Below the pieces are notes generated by a model. The model did not search any database. It was not told the DNA's origin and saw only the letters and a list, made by a program, of their open reading frames with translations. Position numbers and translations under genes: made by a program. From contig NZ_JALJCW010000001.1 in assembly GCF_023634025.1 (NCBI RefSeq), positions 1,029,501 to 1,093,500 on the forward strand: 64,000 nt of DNA, given 5' to 3'. The stretch is from Hanstruepera flava (GTDB lineage Bacteria > Bacteroidota > Bacteroidia > Flavobacteriales > Flavobacteriaceae). Positions 33,692 to 40,709 of the stretch are shown here, one piece after another; position 1 is the first letter of the stretch, and each line of letters begins with the position of its first letter.

Positions 33692-34231
33692 TTAACTTAA
33701 AGCAGCAATTAACTCGGCTTTCTTCATTGAAGAATATCCTGTGATTTCTTTTGCTTTGGCCATCTCTCTTAATTCAGCAACTGTTAATTTACTTAAATCT
33801 TGAGTTGATTCTTCTTTCTTTGCTGGTTTTGCCTCTGCTTTAGGAGCAGCTGCTTTTGGTTCAGCTTTTTTAGTTTCTGCTTTTGGAGCTGCTTTCTCTG
33901 TTTTAGCAGGTTTTGCTCCTGAAGCTACAATACTTTCAATTTGAATTTCTGTTAAGGCTTGTCTATGACCATTTTTTACACGGTAACCTTTACGTCTTTT
34001 CTTTTTGAAAACTATCACTTTATCACCTTTAAGGTGCTTTAAGACTTTTGCTCCTACTTGAGCTCCGCCTATAGCTGGGGCGCCTACAGTTACATTGTCA
34101 CCATCGCCAATTAAAAGAACATTATCGAAAGAAACTTTCTTACCTTCTTCAGTTGCTAAACGGTTAACAAAAACTTTTTGGTCTTTTTCAACTTTAAATT
34201 GATGCCCTGCTATCTCTACAATTGCGTACAT
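33692..34231 (-). CDS. rplU: 50S ribosomal protein L21 with C-terminal extra domain
   Basis: Residues 1-105 are L21 (YAIVEIAGHQFKVEKDQKV at the start; KKRRKGYRVKNGHRQ near 77-91). Typical L21 is about 103 residues; this one is 179. After an Ala/Lys/Pro/Glu-rich linker (about 108-143) comes a small domain (about 144-179) with LSKLTVAELREMAKAKEI and SSMKKAELIAALS, which looks like a Rho N-terminal/SAP-type helix-extended-loop-helix motif. Such domains bind nucleic acid. This extension is known in other Bacteroidota L21 proteins as far as I recall; its purpose is unknown. Confidence 0.96.
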   Translation of the reverse strand: MYAIVEIAGHQFKVEKDQKVFVNRLATEEGKKVSFDNVLLIGDGDNVTVGAPAIGGAQVGAKVLKHLKGDKVIVFKKKRRKGYRVKNGHRQALTEIQIESIVASGAKPAKTEKAAPKAETKKAEPKAAAPKAEAKPAKKEESTQDLSKLTVAELREMAKAKEITGYSSMKKAELIAALS

Positions 34232-34274
34232 AGCGTAACGTTTTTATTAAATTAATTTATTCAAAAAATGAGTG

Positions 34275-34304
34275 CAAATATACTGCTAAATAATTAAACT
34301 ACAA
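34275..34304 (-). promoter_or_regulatory. Promoter of rplU-rpmA
   Basis: Minus-strand TTG (34304-34302), 19-base spacer, TATATTTG (34282-34275), an exact match to the flavobacterial consensus, about 45 bases before the rplU ATG. Confidence 0.75.
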
Positions 34305-34318
34305 ACGTTTTGTTGAAA

Positions 34319-34762
34319 TTAAGAAACATTCCAACTTTTTTTAAAGTATTGCATTACAGTAAAAGACGAAATTAAGGTTGTAGCAATACCCATGACACCT
34401 ACGGTAAAAGTCACCAAGCCAACACTCAACTCATAACCAACATTAGCCGTTTCAAATAATTTGACAATAAAAGAATCGTTGACCTCGGTAATATAAAACA
34501 AGAAAAAAACTGAAAAAACTACGGTAGCAATACATCCAGAGACCAGTCCAGCTGTAATGCCTTTTGAATAGGTAAAATCGTTACCCAATTCTAATTTGTA
34601 GTAGCGAATAGTTTCATAAATACCGAATCCTGTAATAGCAGCATTAAGAAAGCTATATACGGGATTTGTATGCTTACCAAATAGCGATAGAACTAAAAAA
34701 TAAGCTATTAAAATCCCACTCATAATTAGTCCGAAACGGACAGGAAGTCCAACTTTTTTCAT
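34319..34762 (-). CDS. DUF4199 family membrane protein
   Basis: A 147-residue protein with four membrane helices. VRFGLIMSGILIAYFLVL at the start and ITAGLVSGCIATVVFSVFF with the preceding FTYSKG are typical DUF4199 features. Function is unknown. It is a single gene between the rplU promoter region and the DMT transporter. Confidence 0.85.
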   Translation of the reverse strand: MKKVGLPVRFGLIMSGILIAYFLVLSLFGKHTNPVYSFLNAAITGFGIYETIRYYKLELGNDFTYSKGITAGLVSGCIATVVFSVFFLFYITEVNDSFIVKLFETANVGYELSVGLVTFTVGVMGIATTLISSFTVMQYFKKSWNVS

Positions 34763-34872
34763 AATTCTCTGTTTATTATTTCTTTTAAATTTCGTGAAAA
34801 TTTAGCAGAAATAATAATTTACAGCCGTTTATTGCTCAATTTCAATAAATTGATAAAGAAATTTTAATTCAG

Positions 34873-35751
34873 TTATTGCTTTCTTCTATGTGATAAAAAC
34901 ACTCCTATTAATATAATAATTGTAGCTAAACCTTGTAAAAAACTAAATCCCTCACCATCTAAAACACCCCAAATTAAAGCAACAATGGGCATTAAATATG
35001 TAACTGAAGATGCAAAAACAGGAGTTGATATTTGTACCAACTTATTAAAGAGCACTTTGGCAAGTGCAGTACCAAAAAAGGACAATATAACCACGTACAC
35101 AATGGCAGAACCAAAGTTAGGATTTTCAAAAGTTTCAGCCTTGAAGAAATTAGAAAACAATAAAACCAGAAAGGCCGGAATAATTATTACAGCATAGTTT
35201 CCAGCAGCTATTGCTAGCGGTTTTACCTCTTGTAAATAACGTTTAATTATATTCACATTTGCAGCATACATAATTGTTGATGCTATAACATAACCAGCAA
35301 AAAGATAATTCTGATCTGGGTTAAGTTCTGCACCTTTTAGTATTAAGATTGCCGTTCCTATAAAACCAATTATTACACCCAAAACCTGACGTTTTGTAGA
35401 AGCAATTTTAAACACTGCAAAACCTAATAAAATAGTATTTAATGGAACCAAGGAATTTAAAATGGAAGCCACTGCGCTATCTATTTCTGTTTCTGCAATA
35501 GCAAAGAAAAAGGCTGGAAAGAAAGATCCTAAAAAACCAGAAAGCGCAACCCATTTCCATTGACTTTTGCCAATAGTTTTTAATGACTTATAACCCGCTA
35601 TCAACAAAAATAATCCTGTTACAATGGTCCGTAATGACCCTAGTTGAAAAGCTGTTAAACCCAAAAGGGATTTTTTTATTAAAATGAAAGATGTCCCCCA
35701 GATAAGTGAAAGCGCCAATAAATATGCCCACTTGATATTAATACTTTTCAT
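34873..35751 (-). CDS. EamA/DMT superfamily transporter
   Basis: A 292-residue inner-membrane protein with ten predicted helices in two EamA repeats: LIWGTSFILIKKSL (first repeat, near residue 16) and SSVTYLMPIVALIWGVL (second repeat, near 245). The family exports metabolites such as amino acids; the substrate is unknown. The gene is monocistronic and ends 110 bases from the DUF4199 gene on the same strand. Confidence 0.92.
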   Translation of the reverse strand: MKSINIKWAYLLALSLIWGTSFILIKKSLLGLTAFQLGSLRTIVTGLFLLIAGYKSLKTIGKSQWKWVALSGFLGSFFPAFFFAIAETEIDSAVASILNSLVPLNTILLGFAVFKIASTKRQVLGVIIGFIGTAILILKGAELNPDQNYLFAGYVIASTIMYAANVNIIKRYLQEVKPLAIAAGNYAVIIIPAFLVLLFSNFFKAETFENPNFGSAIVYVVILSFFGTALAKVLFNKLVQISTPVFASSVTYLMPIVALIWGVLDGEGFSFLQGLATIIILIGVFLSHRRKQ

Positions 35752-35842
35752 ACTGAATTTATCTAGCCCACAAAATTGTGATTTTTAATGCAATAAACAC
35801 CAATATTTAGTAATTTTGTAAAGAACTTAATACGAAATACAC

Positions 35843-36361
35843 ATGAAGACATTTAGAAACATTATAGTTGTTTTTTTACTAGCTGTTAGTTTTTTAGCAT
35901 GTAAAAACGAAACAACTCCAGAAGTTGTAACTGTGGAAAATGAAACCGCTGAAACTTCAACTGAAGCCGTAAGTGAATTAGACCCAAATGCTACTTATGC
36001 CAAAGCCGAATTCACTATTGAAGGCATGACTTGTGCTATGGGTTGTGCAAAAACTATTGAAAAGAAAATGGCCAAACTAGATGGCGTTAAATCTGCAAAG
36101 GTAGATTTTGACTCACGAATTGCCATGGTTGAATATGATGAAGCAAAAGTTAACACAACAACATTGGAAGACGTTGTAAAAAAAGCTGGTGACGCATATT
36201 CAGTAAAAGACATGAAGACCGTTGAAAATTTTGACGGAGAAAAAAAGGCTTGCGACAAAGATTGCAAAAAAGCATGCTGTGCCAATAAAACTGAAGCTGA
36301 AAAAACAGCTTGCGCAAAAGACTGCAAAATGGCTTGTTGTGCTGACAAAGCCAAAGCTTAA
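35843..36361 (+). CDS. HMA-domain lipoprotein with Cys-rich tail
   Basis: A 172-residue lipoprotein: lipobox SFLAC (Cys20), acidic/Thr-rich linker, a heavy-metal-associated domain at about 53-125 with IEGMTCAMGCAKTIEKKM, and a tail (about 135-168) with two copies of ACxKDCKxACCA. The metal motif here is CxxxC (CAMGC) rather than the usual CxxC. Anchored outside the inner membrane, it probably binds copper or a similar soft metal in the periplasm or at the surface. No metal pump or regulator lies nearby. It is followed by a bidirectional terminator. Confidence 0.87.
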   Translation: MKTFRNIIVVFLLAVSFLACKNETTPEVVTVENETAETSTEAVSELDPNATYAKAEFTIEGMTCAMGCAKTIEKKMAKLDGVKSAKVDFDSRIAMVEYDEAKVNTTTLEDVVKKAGDAYSVKDMKTVENFDGEKKACDKDCKKACCANKTEAEKTACAKDCKMACCADKAKA

Positions 36362-36376
36362 AACATTCAATATTTT

Positions 36377-36411
36377 AAAAAAGCCTAATGAATTTCATTA
36401 GGCTTTTTTTA
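36377..36411. terminator. Bidirectional terminator between HMA lipoprotein and gldD
   Basis: AAAAAAGCCTAATG / CATTAGGCTTTTTT stem between convergent genes. Confidence 0.9.
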
Positions 36412-36993
36412 TTCTTTCCACTTTACAGTTTCTATGATATGCTTAATATCCTTTTGCAAATAATGGGCTGCTGGTAAAATAGAATCGTAATTAGGTTTGG
36501 CATAGAAGTACAAAGAACCTGTTAAAAAATGATTGATGCTGTCGGTCAAATAAAATTGTGATTGCGAAGCTGCATTACCACCAACTTCATAAAACATACC
36601 GTAAACTCTTTTTTCTTTGCTTTCAAAAACCTGCTCAGAAATGGCATCAGCTTTTAAAGTATGTTCTTGCGTAAACCCTTGAGCATCTTTTAACAGAGTA
36701 ATCAATCGCTCATTATTATTGTTAATGGGTTTGTATGTTAGGTATATGGTACCTTTTAAATCGGGATAAACGAGATCTATACCATAACTTCCCGAATCGA
36801 CCGAAAGGGTCCTTGCCTTAATTTCTTTAGCCAATTCATTTTTTTCAAAGGCAAACGGAAATCCAGTATCAAAGGTTTTATATTGCGCTTCGGGATACTC
36901 TAATCTTAAATATGCACTTGGTTTGGGCAAGGTTTCATTAGCGCATGATAAGCCCAATAATACCACAAGTGTTAGACTTAAAACTTTTTTCAT
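36409..36993 (-). CDS. gldD: Gliding motility lipoprotein GldD
   Basis: A 194-residue lipoprotein with lipobox LGLSC (Cys17) and GldD-like sequence: YLRLEYPEAQYKTFD followed by a strand-rich body. In Flavobacterium johnsoniae GldD is needed for gliding and for T9SS function, and gldE overproduction can suppress some defects of it. It starts one base after gldE ends, and both lie downstream of ssb, the order seen in other flavobacteria. Confidence 0.92.
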   Translation of the reverse strand: MKKVLSLTLVVLLGLSCANETLPKPSAYLRLEYPEAQYKTFDTGFPFAFEKNELAKEIKARTLSVDSGSYGIDLVYPDLKGTIYLTYKPINNNNERLITLLKDAQGFTQEHTLKADAISEQVFESKEKRVYGMFYEVGGNAASQSQFYLTDSINHFLTGSLYFYAKPNYDSILPAAHYLQKDIKHIIETVKWKE

Positions 36994-36994
36994 A

Positions 36995-38299
36995 TTAAGG
37001 TAATGTAACTTTTATTCGCTTTATGCGCTTTTGGTCTAAAGCTTCTACTGTAAAAACGTAGTTTTCAAAATTTATTTTACTGCCCTGTTTTGGAAAACTT
37101 TTTGAAATCTCTAAAACAAACCCAGCAATTGTTTCGGCTTCGCCTTTTTGTTCCTCGAAAAGCGTTTCATTCTCTAGTTTAGTTATCTTATAAAAATCTT
37201 TTAAAGCCGTTTTACCTTCAAAAACATAGTTGTTGTTGTCCAATTTAGAATAAATTAAATCTTCATCATCAAACTCATCACTAATATCGCCTACAATTTC
37301 TTCAATAATGTCTTCTAAAGAAATTAGTCCAGAAGTTCCACCATACTCATCAACAACAACCGCTAAATGCACTTTTTTATCTTGGAATTCTGCCATTAAA
37401 TCATCTAGCTTTTTGTTTTCTGGAACAAAAAATGGTTCACGTAATAAAGTGGTCCAATCAAACTGTTTTCTATCAATATAAGGCAGCAAATCCTTTACAT
37501 ACAAAATACCTTTTATTGAATCGATATTTTCTTCGTAAACTGGGATTCTAGAATACCCATTTTCTACAATTTCAGGAATTATGTCAACGTACTTCTCACT
37601 TATATTTAAGGCAAAAATATCAATACGCGGACGCATAACTTGTTTGGTGTCTGTATTTCCGAACGAAACAATACCTTGCAATATTTTTTGTTCTTCTACA
37701 GTAGTATCAGCTTCACTTGTTAACTCGAGAGCTTGAGAAAGCTGGTCAACACTTATATTTGATTTTTGTTTCCCAAATTTGTTATGAATAGCCAGTGTAA
37801 TACTTCGCATGGGTAAACTTAACGGTGAAAATAAAAAGTCTAAAACCCTTAACGGATATGCCATAAACAAAGAAAACTTCAAACGGTTTCTGCTAGCATA
37901 TATTTTAGGCAAAATCTCGCCAAACAATAGAATTAAAAAGGTAATTACAATAACCTCTAAAACAAATTGTAATATTTCTGATTGAATACTTCCAAATAAA
38001 GAATCGCCTAAATAGGCAAACAATATTACGATGGCGATATTAATAAAATTATTGGCTACCAATATCGTTGCAAGTAGTTTTTTTGGGCGCTCCAATAATT
38101 TAGTGATGATGCCAATTTTAGTACTAATTACCTCATCGCCATCATCAATATCGGTTCGTGTTAAAGAGAACAAGGCTACTTCTGCTCCCGAAATTAAGGC
38201 AGAGCATAGCAGTAGTAAAAATAAGAGTGCCAAACCAATTACAACCGATAAGTCAATTGCAGTTAAAAATGAAAGAAATCGTATGGGTTCTGGGTCCAA
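36995..38299 (-). CDS. gldE: Gliding motility-associated GldE (CNNM/CorC-type membrane protein)
   Basis: A 434-residue protein with a DUF21 membrane part (helices at about 14-36, 70-92, 100-122), a CBS pair (about 213-335, with MRPRIDIFAL and KVHLAVVVDEYGGTSGLISLEDI) and a C-terminal CorC_HlyC domain. CNNM/CorC proteins take part in Mg or Na handling; GldE is tied genetically to gliding and to GldD. It is 22 bases downstream of ssb and one base upstream of gldD, so an ssb-gldE-gldD transcript is likely. Confidence 0.93.
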   Translation of the reverse strand: MDPEPIRFLSFLTAIDLSVVIGLALLFLLLLCSALISGAEVALFSLTRTDIDDGDEVISTKIGIITKLLERPKKLLATILVANNFINIAIVILFAYLGDSLFGSIQSEILQFVLEVIVITFLILLFGEILPKIYASRNRLKFSLFMAYPLRVLDFLFSPLSLPMRSITLAIHNKFGKQKSNISVDQLSQALELTSEADTTVEEQKILQGIVSFGNTDTKQVMRPRIDIFALNISEKYVDIIPEIVENGYSRIPVYEENIDSIKGILYVKDLLPYIDRKQFDWTTLLREPFFVPENKKLDDLMAEFQDKKVHLAVVVDEYGGTSGLISLEDIIEEIVGDISDEFDDEDLIYSKLDNNNYVFEGKTALKDFYKITKLENETLFEEQKGEAETIAGFVLEISKSFPKQGSKINFENYVFTVEALDQKRIKRIKVTLP

Positions 38300-38321
38300 A
38301 GATTAGGGTTTAAATTATACT

Positions 38322-38780
38322 TTAAAATGGTAAATCGTCGTCCGGTAAATCTACCTCTGGTTTCGGAGTAATTGGCTCTTGTCGAGCCTGACCTTGACTA
38401 TTGTTTTGCTGACTATCTTGCTGGTTTTGCGAACCACTTTCATTCTTTGTAGTTAAAAAGGTGAATTCTGTACACTGAATCTCTGTGGAATATCTATCGT
38501 TACCACTATCGTCCTGCCATTTTCTAGTTTTTATTCTACCTTCAATATATACTTTATCGCCTTTGCTAACATATTTCTCAAAAATCTCTGCGGCTTTATT
38601 TCTAACGACAATATTGTGCCATTCGGTATTTGTAACACGCTCATTAGTCTGCTTATTGGTGTACGTTTCATTTGTTGCAAGTGGAAAACGACCAATACAT
38701 CCACCTCCTTCAAAATAATGCATTTTTATTTCATCGCCTAAATGCCCAATTAGCATAACTTTATTTAATGTTCCTGACAT
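38322..38780 (-). CDS. ssb: Single-stranded DNA-binding protein
   Basis: A 152-residue SSB: OB-fold at about 1-110 (NKVMLIGHLGDEIKMHYF, TEWHNIVVRNKAAEIFEKYV, YIEGRIKTRKWQDD), a Gln/Ser/Asn-rich linker and the acidic tip PDDDLPF that recruits partner proteins. Normal length. It begins the likely ssb-gldE-gldD operon, 91 bases after mutY. Confidence 0.96.
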   Translation of the reverse strand: MSGTLNKVMLIGHLGDEIKMHYFEGGGCIGRFPLATNETYTNKQTNERVTNTEWHNIVVRNKAAEIFEKYVSKGDKVYIEGRIKTRKWQDDSGNDRYSTEIQCTEFTFLTTKNESGSQNQQDSQQNNSQGQARQEPITPKPEVDLPDDDLPF

Positions 38781-38871
38781 AATATTCTGTTTAATTTGAA
38801 AAGCAAAATTAATCTTTTGCTTTTCATAATCTTAAATTTAATAAAAAAATATGATTGCCGTAAATCTCCAA

Positions 38872-39894
38872 TCAAAAATTAAAGTCATCTATAAAGTTTT
38901 TAATTAAAATAGGTGTTGCATATTTATGAATAGTGTGTATAGGGATACTTGGCTCTGGTAACATATCAGATTTGATTATCCAAAATTTGGTATATAAATG
39001 CTGATGGGATAACTTATGAACTATACTCTTGTCATTATATAAGGTAATGTGCTGTTCATTTATCTTAAGTTGAGATTTAAGTTCATTAATTGCTAAAGGC
39101 TGTTTTGATTCGATTAAAGGAAACTGATACAGGTTTTGCCAAATACCTTTCCCTTCGCGCTTTTCCAAAACTGTTTCCCCTTTTGGGGAAATATAAACTA
39201 AATAGTTAAAGTACTTCTTAACGGGTTTAGATTGTTTGTTCTTTTTAGGCAATACGTTAACTTTATTATGCTTAAATGCGCTACATGTTTCGTTTAATGG
39301 GCAAATATTACAATCTGGATTTTTAGGCTTACATTGAATAGCTCCAAACTCCATAATGGCTTGATTAAATTCAGCAGGATTGTTTGTATCTAAAATTTCT
39401 TGGGCAATGACCTTAAACTCTTTTTTACCTTGAGTACTATTTATAGCAGTACTTACACCATAATAGCGTGCTAAAACCCGATAGACATTTCCATCTACAA
39501 CAGCTGTGGCCTCATTAAAACAAATAGAAGCAATAGCACTAGCAGTATAATCTCCTATTCCTTTTAATTTAATCAGCTCCTTATAACTCTCAGGGAATTT
39601 TCCGTTTAGCTCTTTAGCTATATATTTTGCTGTAGCATGAAGATTTCGCGCACGTGAATAATACCCTAATCCTTGCCAAAGTTTTAAAACATTCTCTTCC
39701 GTTGCATTTGCCAAGTCGAAGACTGTTGGATATTGACTTACAAAAGCTTCATAATAAGGTAACCCTTGCTTAACTTGTGTTTGCTGCAAAATTATTTCTG
39801 ATAGCCAAATGTAATATGGATTTTTAGTTTTACGCCAAGGCAAAAATCGCTTATTTATTGAATACCAATATGTTAAAGTTTTTGTAATATGCAT
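38872..39894 (-). CDS. mutY: A/G-specific adenine DNA glycosylase
   Basis: Removes adenine opposite 8-oxoguanine. The 340-residue protein has FLPWRKTKNPYYIWLSEIILQQTQ-type N-terminus (residues 15-40), the helix-hairpin-helix LKGIGDYTASAIA with catalytic Asp in VVDGNVYRVLAR (near 133), the iron-sulfur cluster cysteines (CKPKNPDCNICPLNETC, near 188-204) and a C-terminal NUDIX-like domain from about 225. Divergent from the HU gene, with about 135 bases of shared upstream region. Confidence 0.97.
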   Translation of the reverse strand: MHITKTLTYWYSINKRFLPWRKTKNPYYIWLSEIILQQTQVKQGLPYYEAFVSQYPTVFDLANATEENVLKLWQGLGYYSRARNLHATAKYIAKELNGKFPESYKELIKLKGIGDYTASAIASICFNEATAVVDGNVYRVLARYYGVSTAINSTQGKKEFKVIAQEILDTNNPAEFNQAIMEFGAIQCKPKNPDCNICPLNETCSAFKHNKVNVLPKKNKQSKPVKKYFNYLVYISPKGETVLEKREGKGIWQNLYQFPLIESKQPLAINELKSQLKINEQHITLYNDKSIVHKLSHQHLYTKFWIIKSDMLPEPSIPIHTIHKYATPILIKNFIDDFNF

Positions 39895-39955
39895 TTACAG
39901 AATATACTAATCGCAAAAATAATCGTTTATATTCTTAAATTTTAATGATTTAGGT

Positions 39956-39987
39956 TTGAAATATTGAATTTTAAATTCCTATATTTG
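39956..39987 (+). promoter_or_regulatory. Promoter of the HU gene
   Basis: TTG (39956-39958), 21-base spacer, TATATTTG (39980-39987), about 45 bases before the ATG. Exact fit to the flavobacterial consensus. Confidence 0.75.
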
Positions 39988-40030
39988 CATCCCTTTAAAA
40001 GATTAATAGTAACGTAATAAAATATTTAAA

Positions 40031-40321
40031 ATGACGAAGGCTGATTTAGTAGCAAAAATTTCTGAAAAATTAGGAATTGAAAAAGGCGATGTACAAGCAA
40101 CAGTAGAAACATTTATGGATGAAGTTAAAACTTCTTTAGAAAGCGGTGATAACGTTTACTTAAGAGGATTTGGAAGCTTTATTGTAAAAACAAGAGCAGA
40201 AAAAACAGGTAGAAATATTTCAAAAAACACAACCATTAAAATACCTGCTCACAATATACCTGCGTTTAAACCAGCAAAAGTTTTTGTAGAAGGTGTTAAA
40301 ACAAACGTAGACGTTAAATAA
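40031..40321 (+). CDS. HU/IHF family DNA-binding protein
   Basis: A 96-residue nucleoid protein: MTKADLVAKISEKLG at the start and the HU signature GFGSFIVKTRAEKTGRN near 48-64, with NIPAFKPAK ending the DNA-binding arm. HU and IHF cannot be told apart here; sequence resembles HU-beta. A 30-residue basic gene follows 34 bases downstream. Confidence 0.96.
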   Translation: MTKADLVAKISEKLGIEKGDVQATVETFMDEVKTSLESGDNVYLRGFGSFIVKTRAEKTGRNISKNTTIKIPAHNIPAFKPAKVFVEGVKTNVDVK

Positions 40322-40355
40322 AACATTAAATAATTAACCTTAAAAGAAGACATTT

Positions 40356-40448
40356 ATGCCAAGTGGTAAAAAAAGAAAAAGACACAAGGTAGCGACACAC
40401 AAGCGCAAAAAAAGAAGACGCGCAAATCGTCACAAAAAGAAAAAATAA
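40356..40448 (+). CDS. 30-residue basic ribosomal-type protein (AURKAIP1/COX24, bS22/mS38-like)
   Basis: Encodes only 30 residues: MPSGKKRKRHK, VATHKRKKRRRANRH, then four Lys. Over two thirds are Lys, Arg or His. I recognise it as the short protein that Bacteroidota annotate with the AURKAIP1/COX24 domain, related to mitochondrial mS38 and to actinobacterial bS22, both small-subunit ribosomal proteins. Support for it being real: ATG and stop fit, codon use is like its neighbours, and a terminator follows four bases after the stop. It is probably transcribed with the HU gene. Confidence 0.85.
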   Translation: MPSGKKRKRHKVATHKRKKRRRANRHKKKK

Positions 40449-40451
40449 GCT

Positions 40452-40482
40452 AAAAAAGTAGTTGTTTAACTACTTTTTTGGT
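40452..40482 (+). terminator. Terminator after the 30-residue gene
   Basis: AAAAAAGTAGTT / AACTACTTTTTT stem followed by a T-run. Confidence 0.9.
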
Positions 40483-40567
40483 TTTAAAATCAAAACGTTC
40501 TTTGATATTGAGCCTCTTTTCGTATTACCTTTCGAATAAGTTGCTCCATGGATTTAAAATCCTGTGA

Positions 40568-40696
40568 AATGCCTTTAAAAACTTTAATCTTAAATTATTA
40601 AGACTAATCAAGGCATTCAGTCTGACAACTAAAAAATAATAATAGTTGTTAGATTAAAAATATAGTATTAATCCATCTGTACTTAATTGTATGGAT
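40568..40696 (+). promoter_or_regulatory. Structured 5' leader of the RNase E/G gene
   Basis: Three inverted repeats precede the ATG at 40710: AATGCCTT/AAGGCATT (40568-40575 and 40610-40617, enclosing a smaller CTTAA/TTAAG pair), TCTGACAACTA/TAGTTGTTAGA (40621-40631 and 40643-40653, 11 bp with one wobble), and ATCCAT/ATGGAT (40671-40676 and 40691-40696). RNase E genes in other bacteria are autoregulated through their leader, so this may be such a site. Confidence 0.5.
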
Positions 40697-40709
40697 AAAA
40701 ATTAACTAA

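Noticed and set aside
35995-36354. A 119-codon frame opposite the HMA lipoprotein
   Set aside because: It comes from the repetitive Lys/Ala/Cys codons of the real gene; no start signal or motif.
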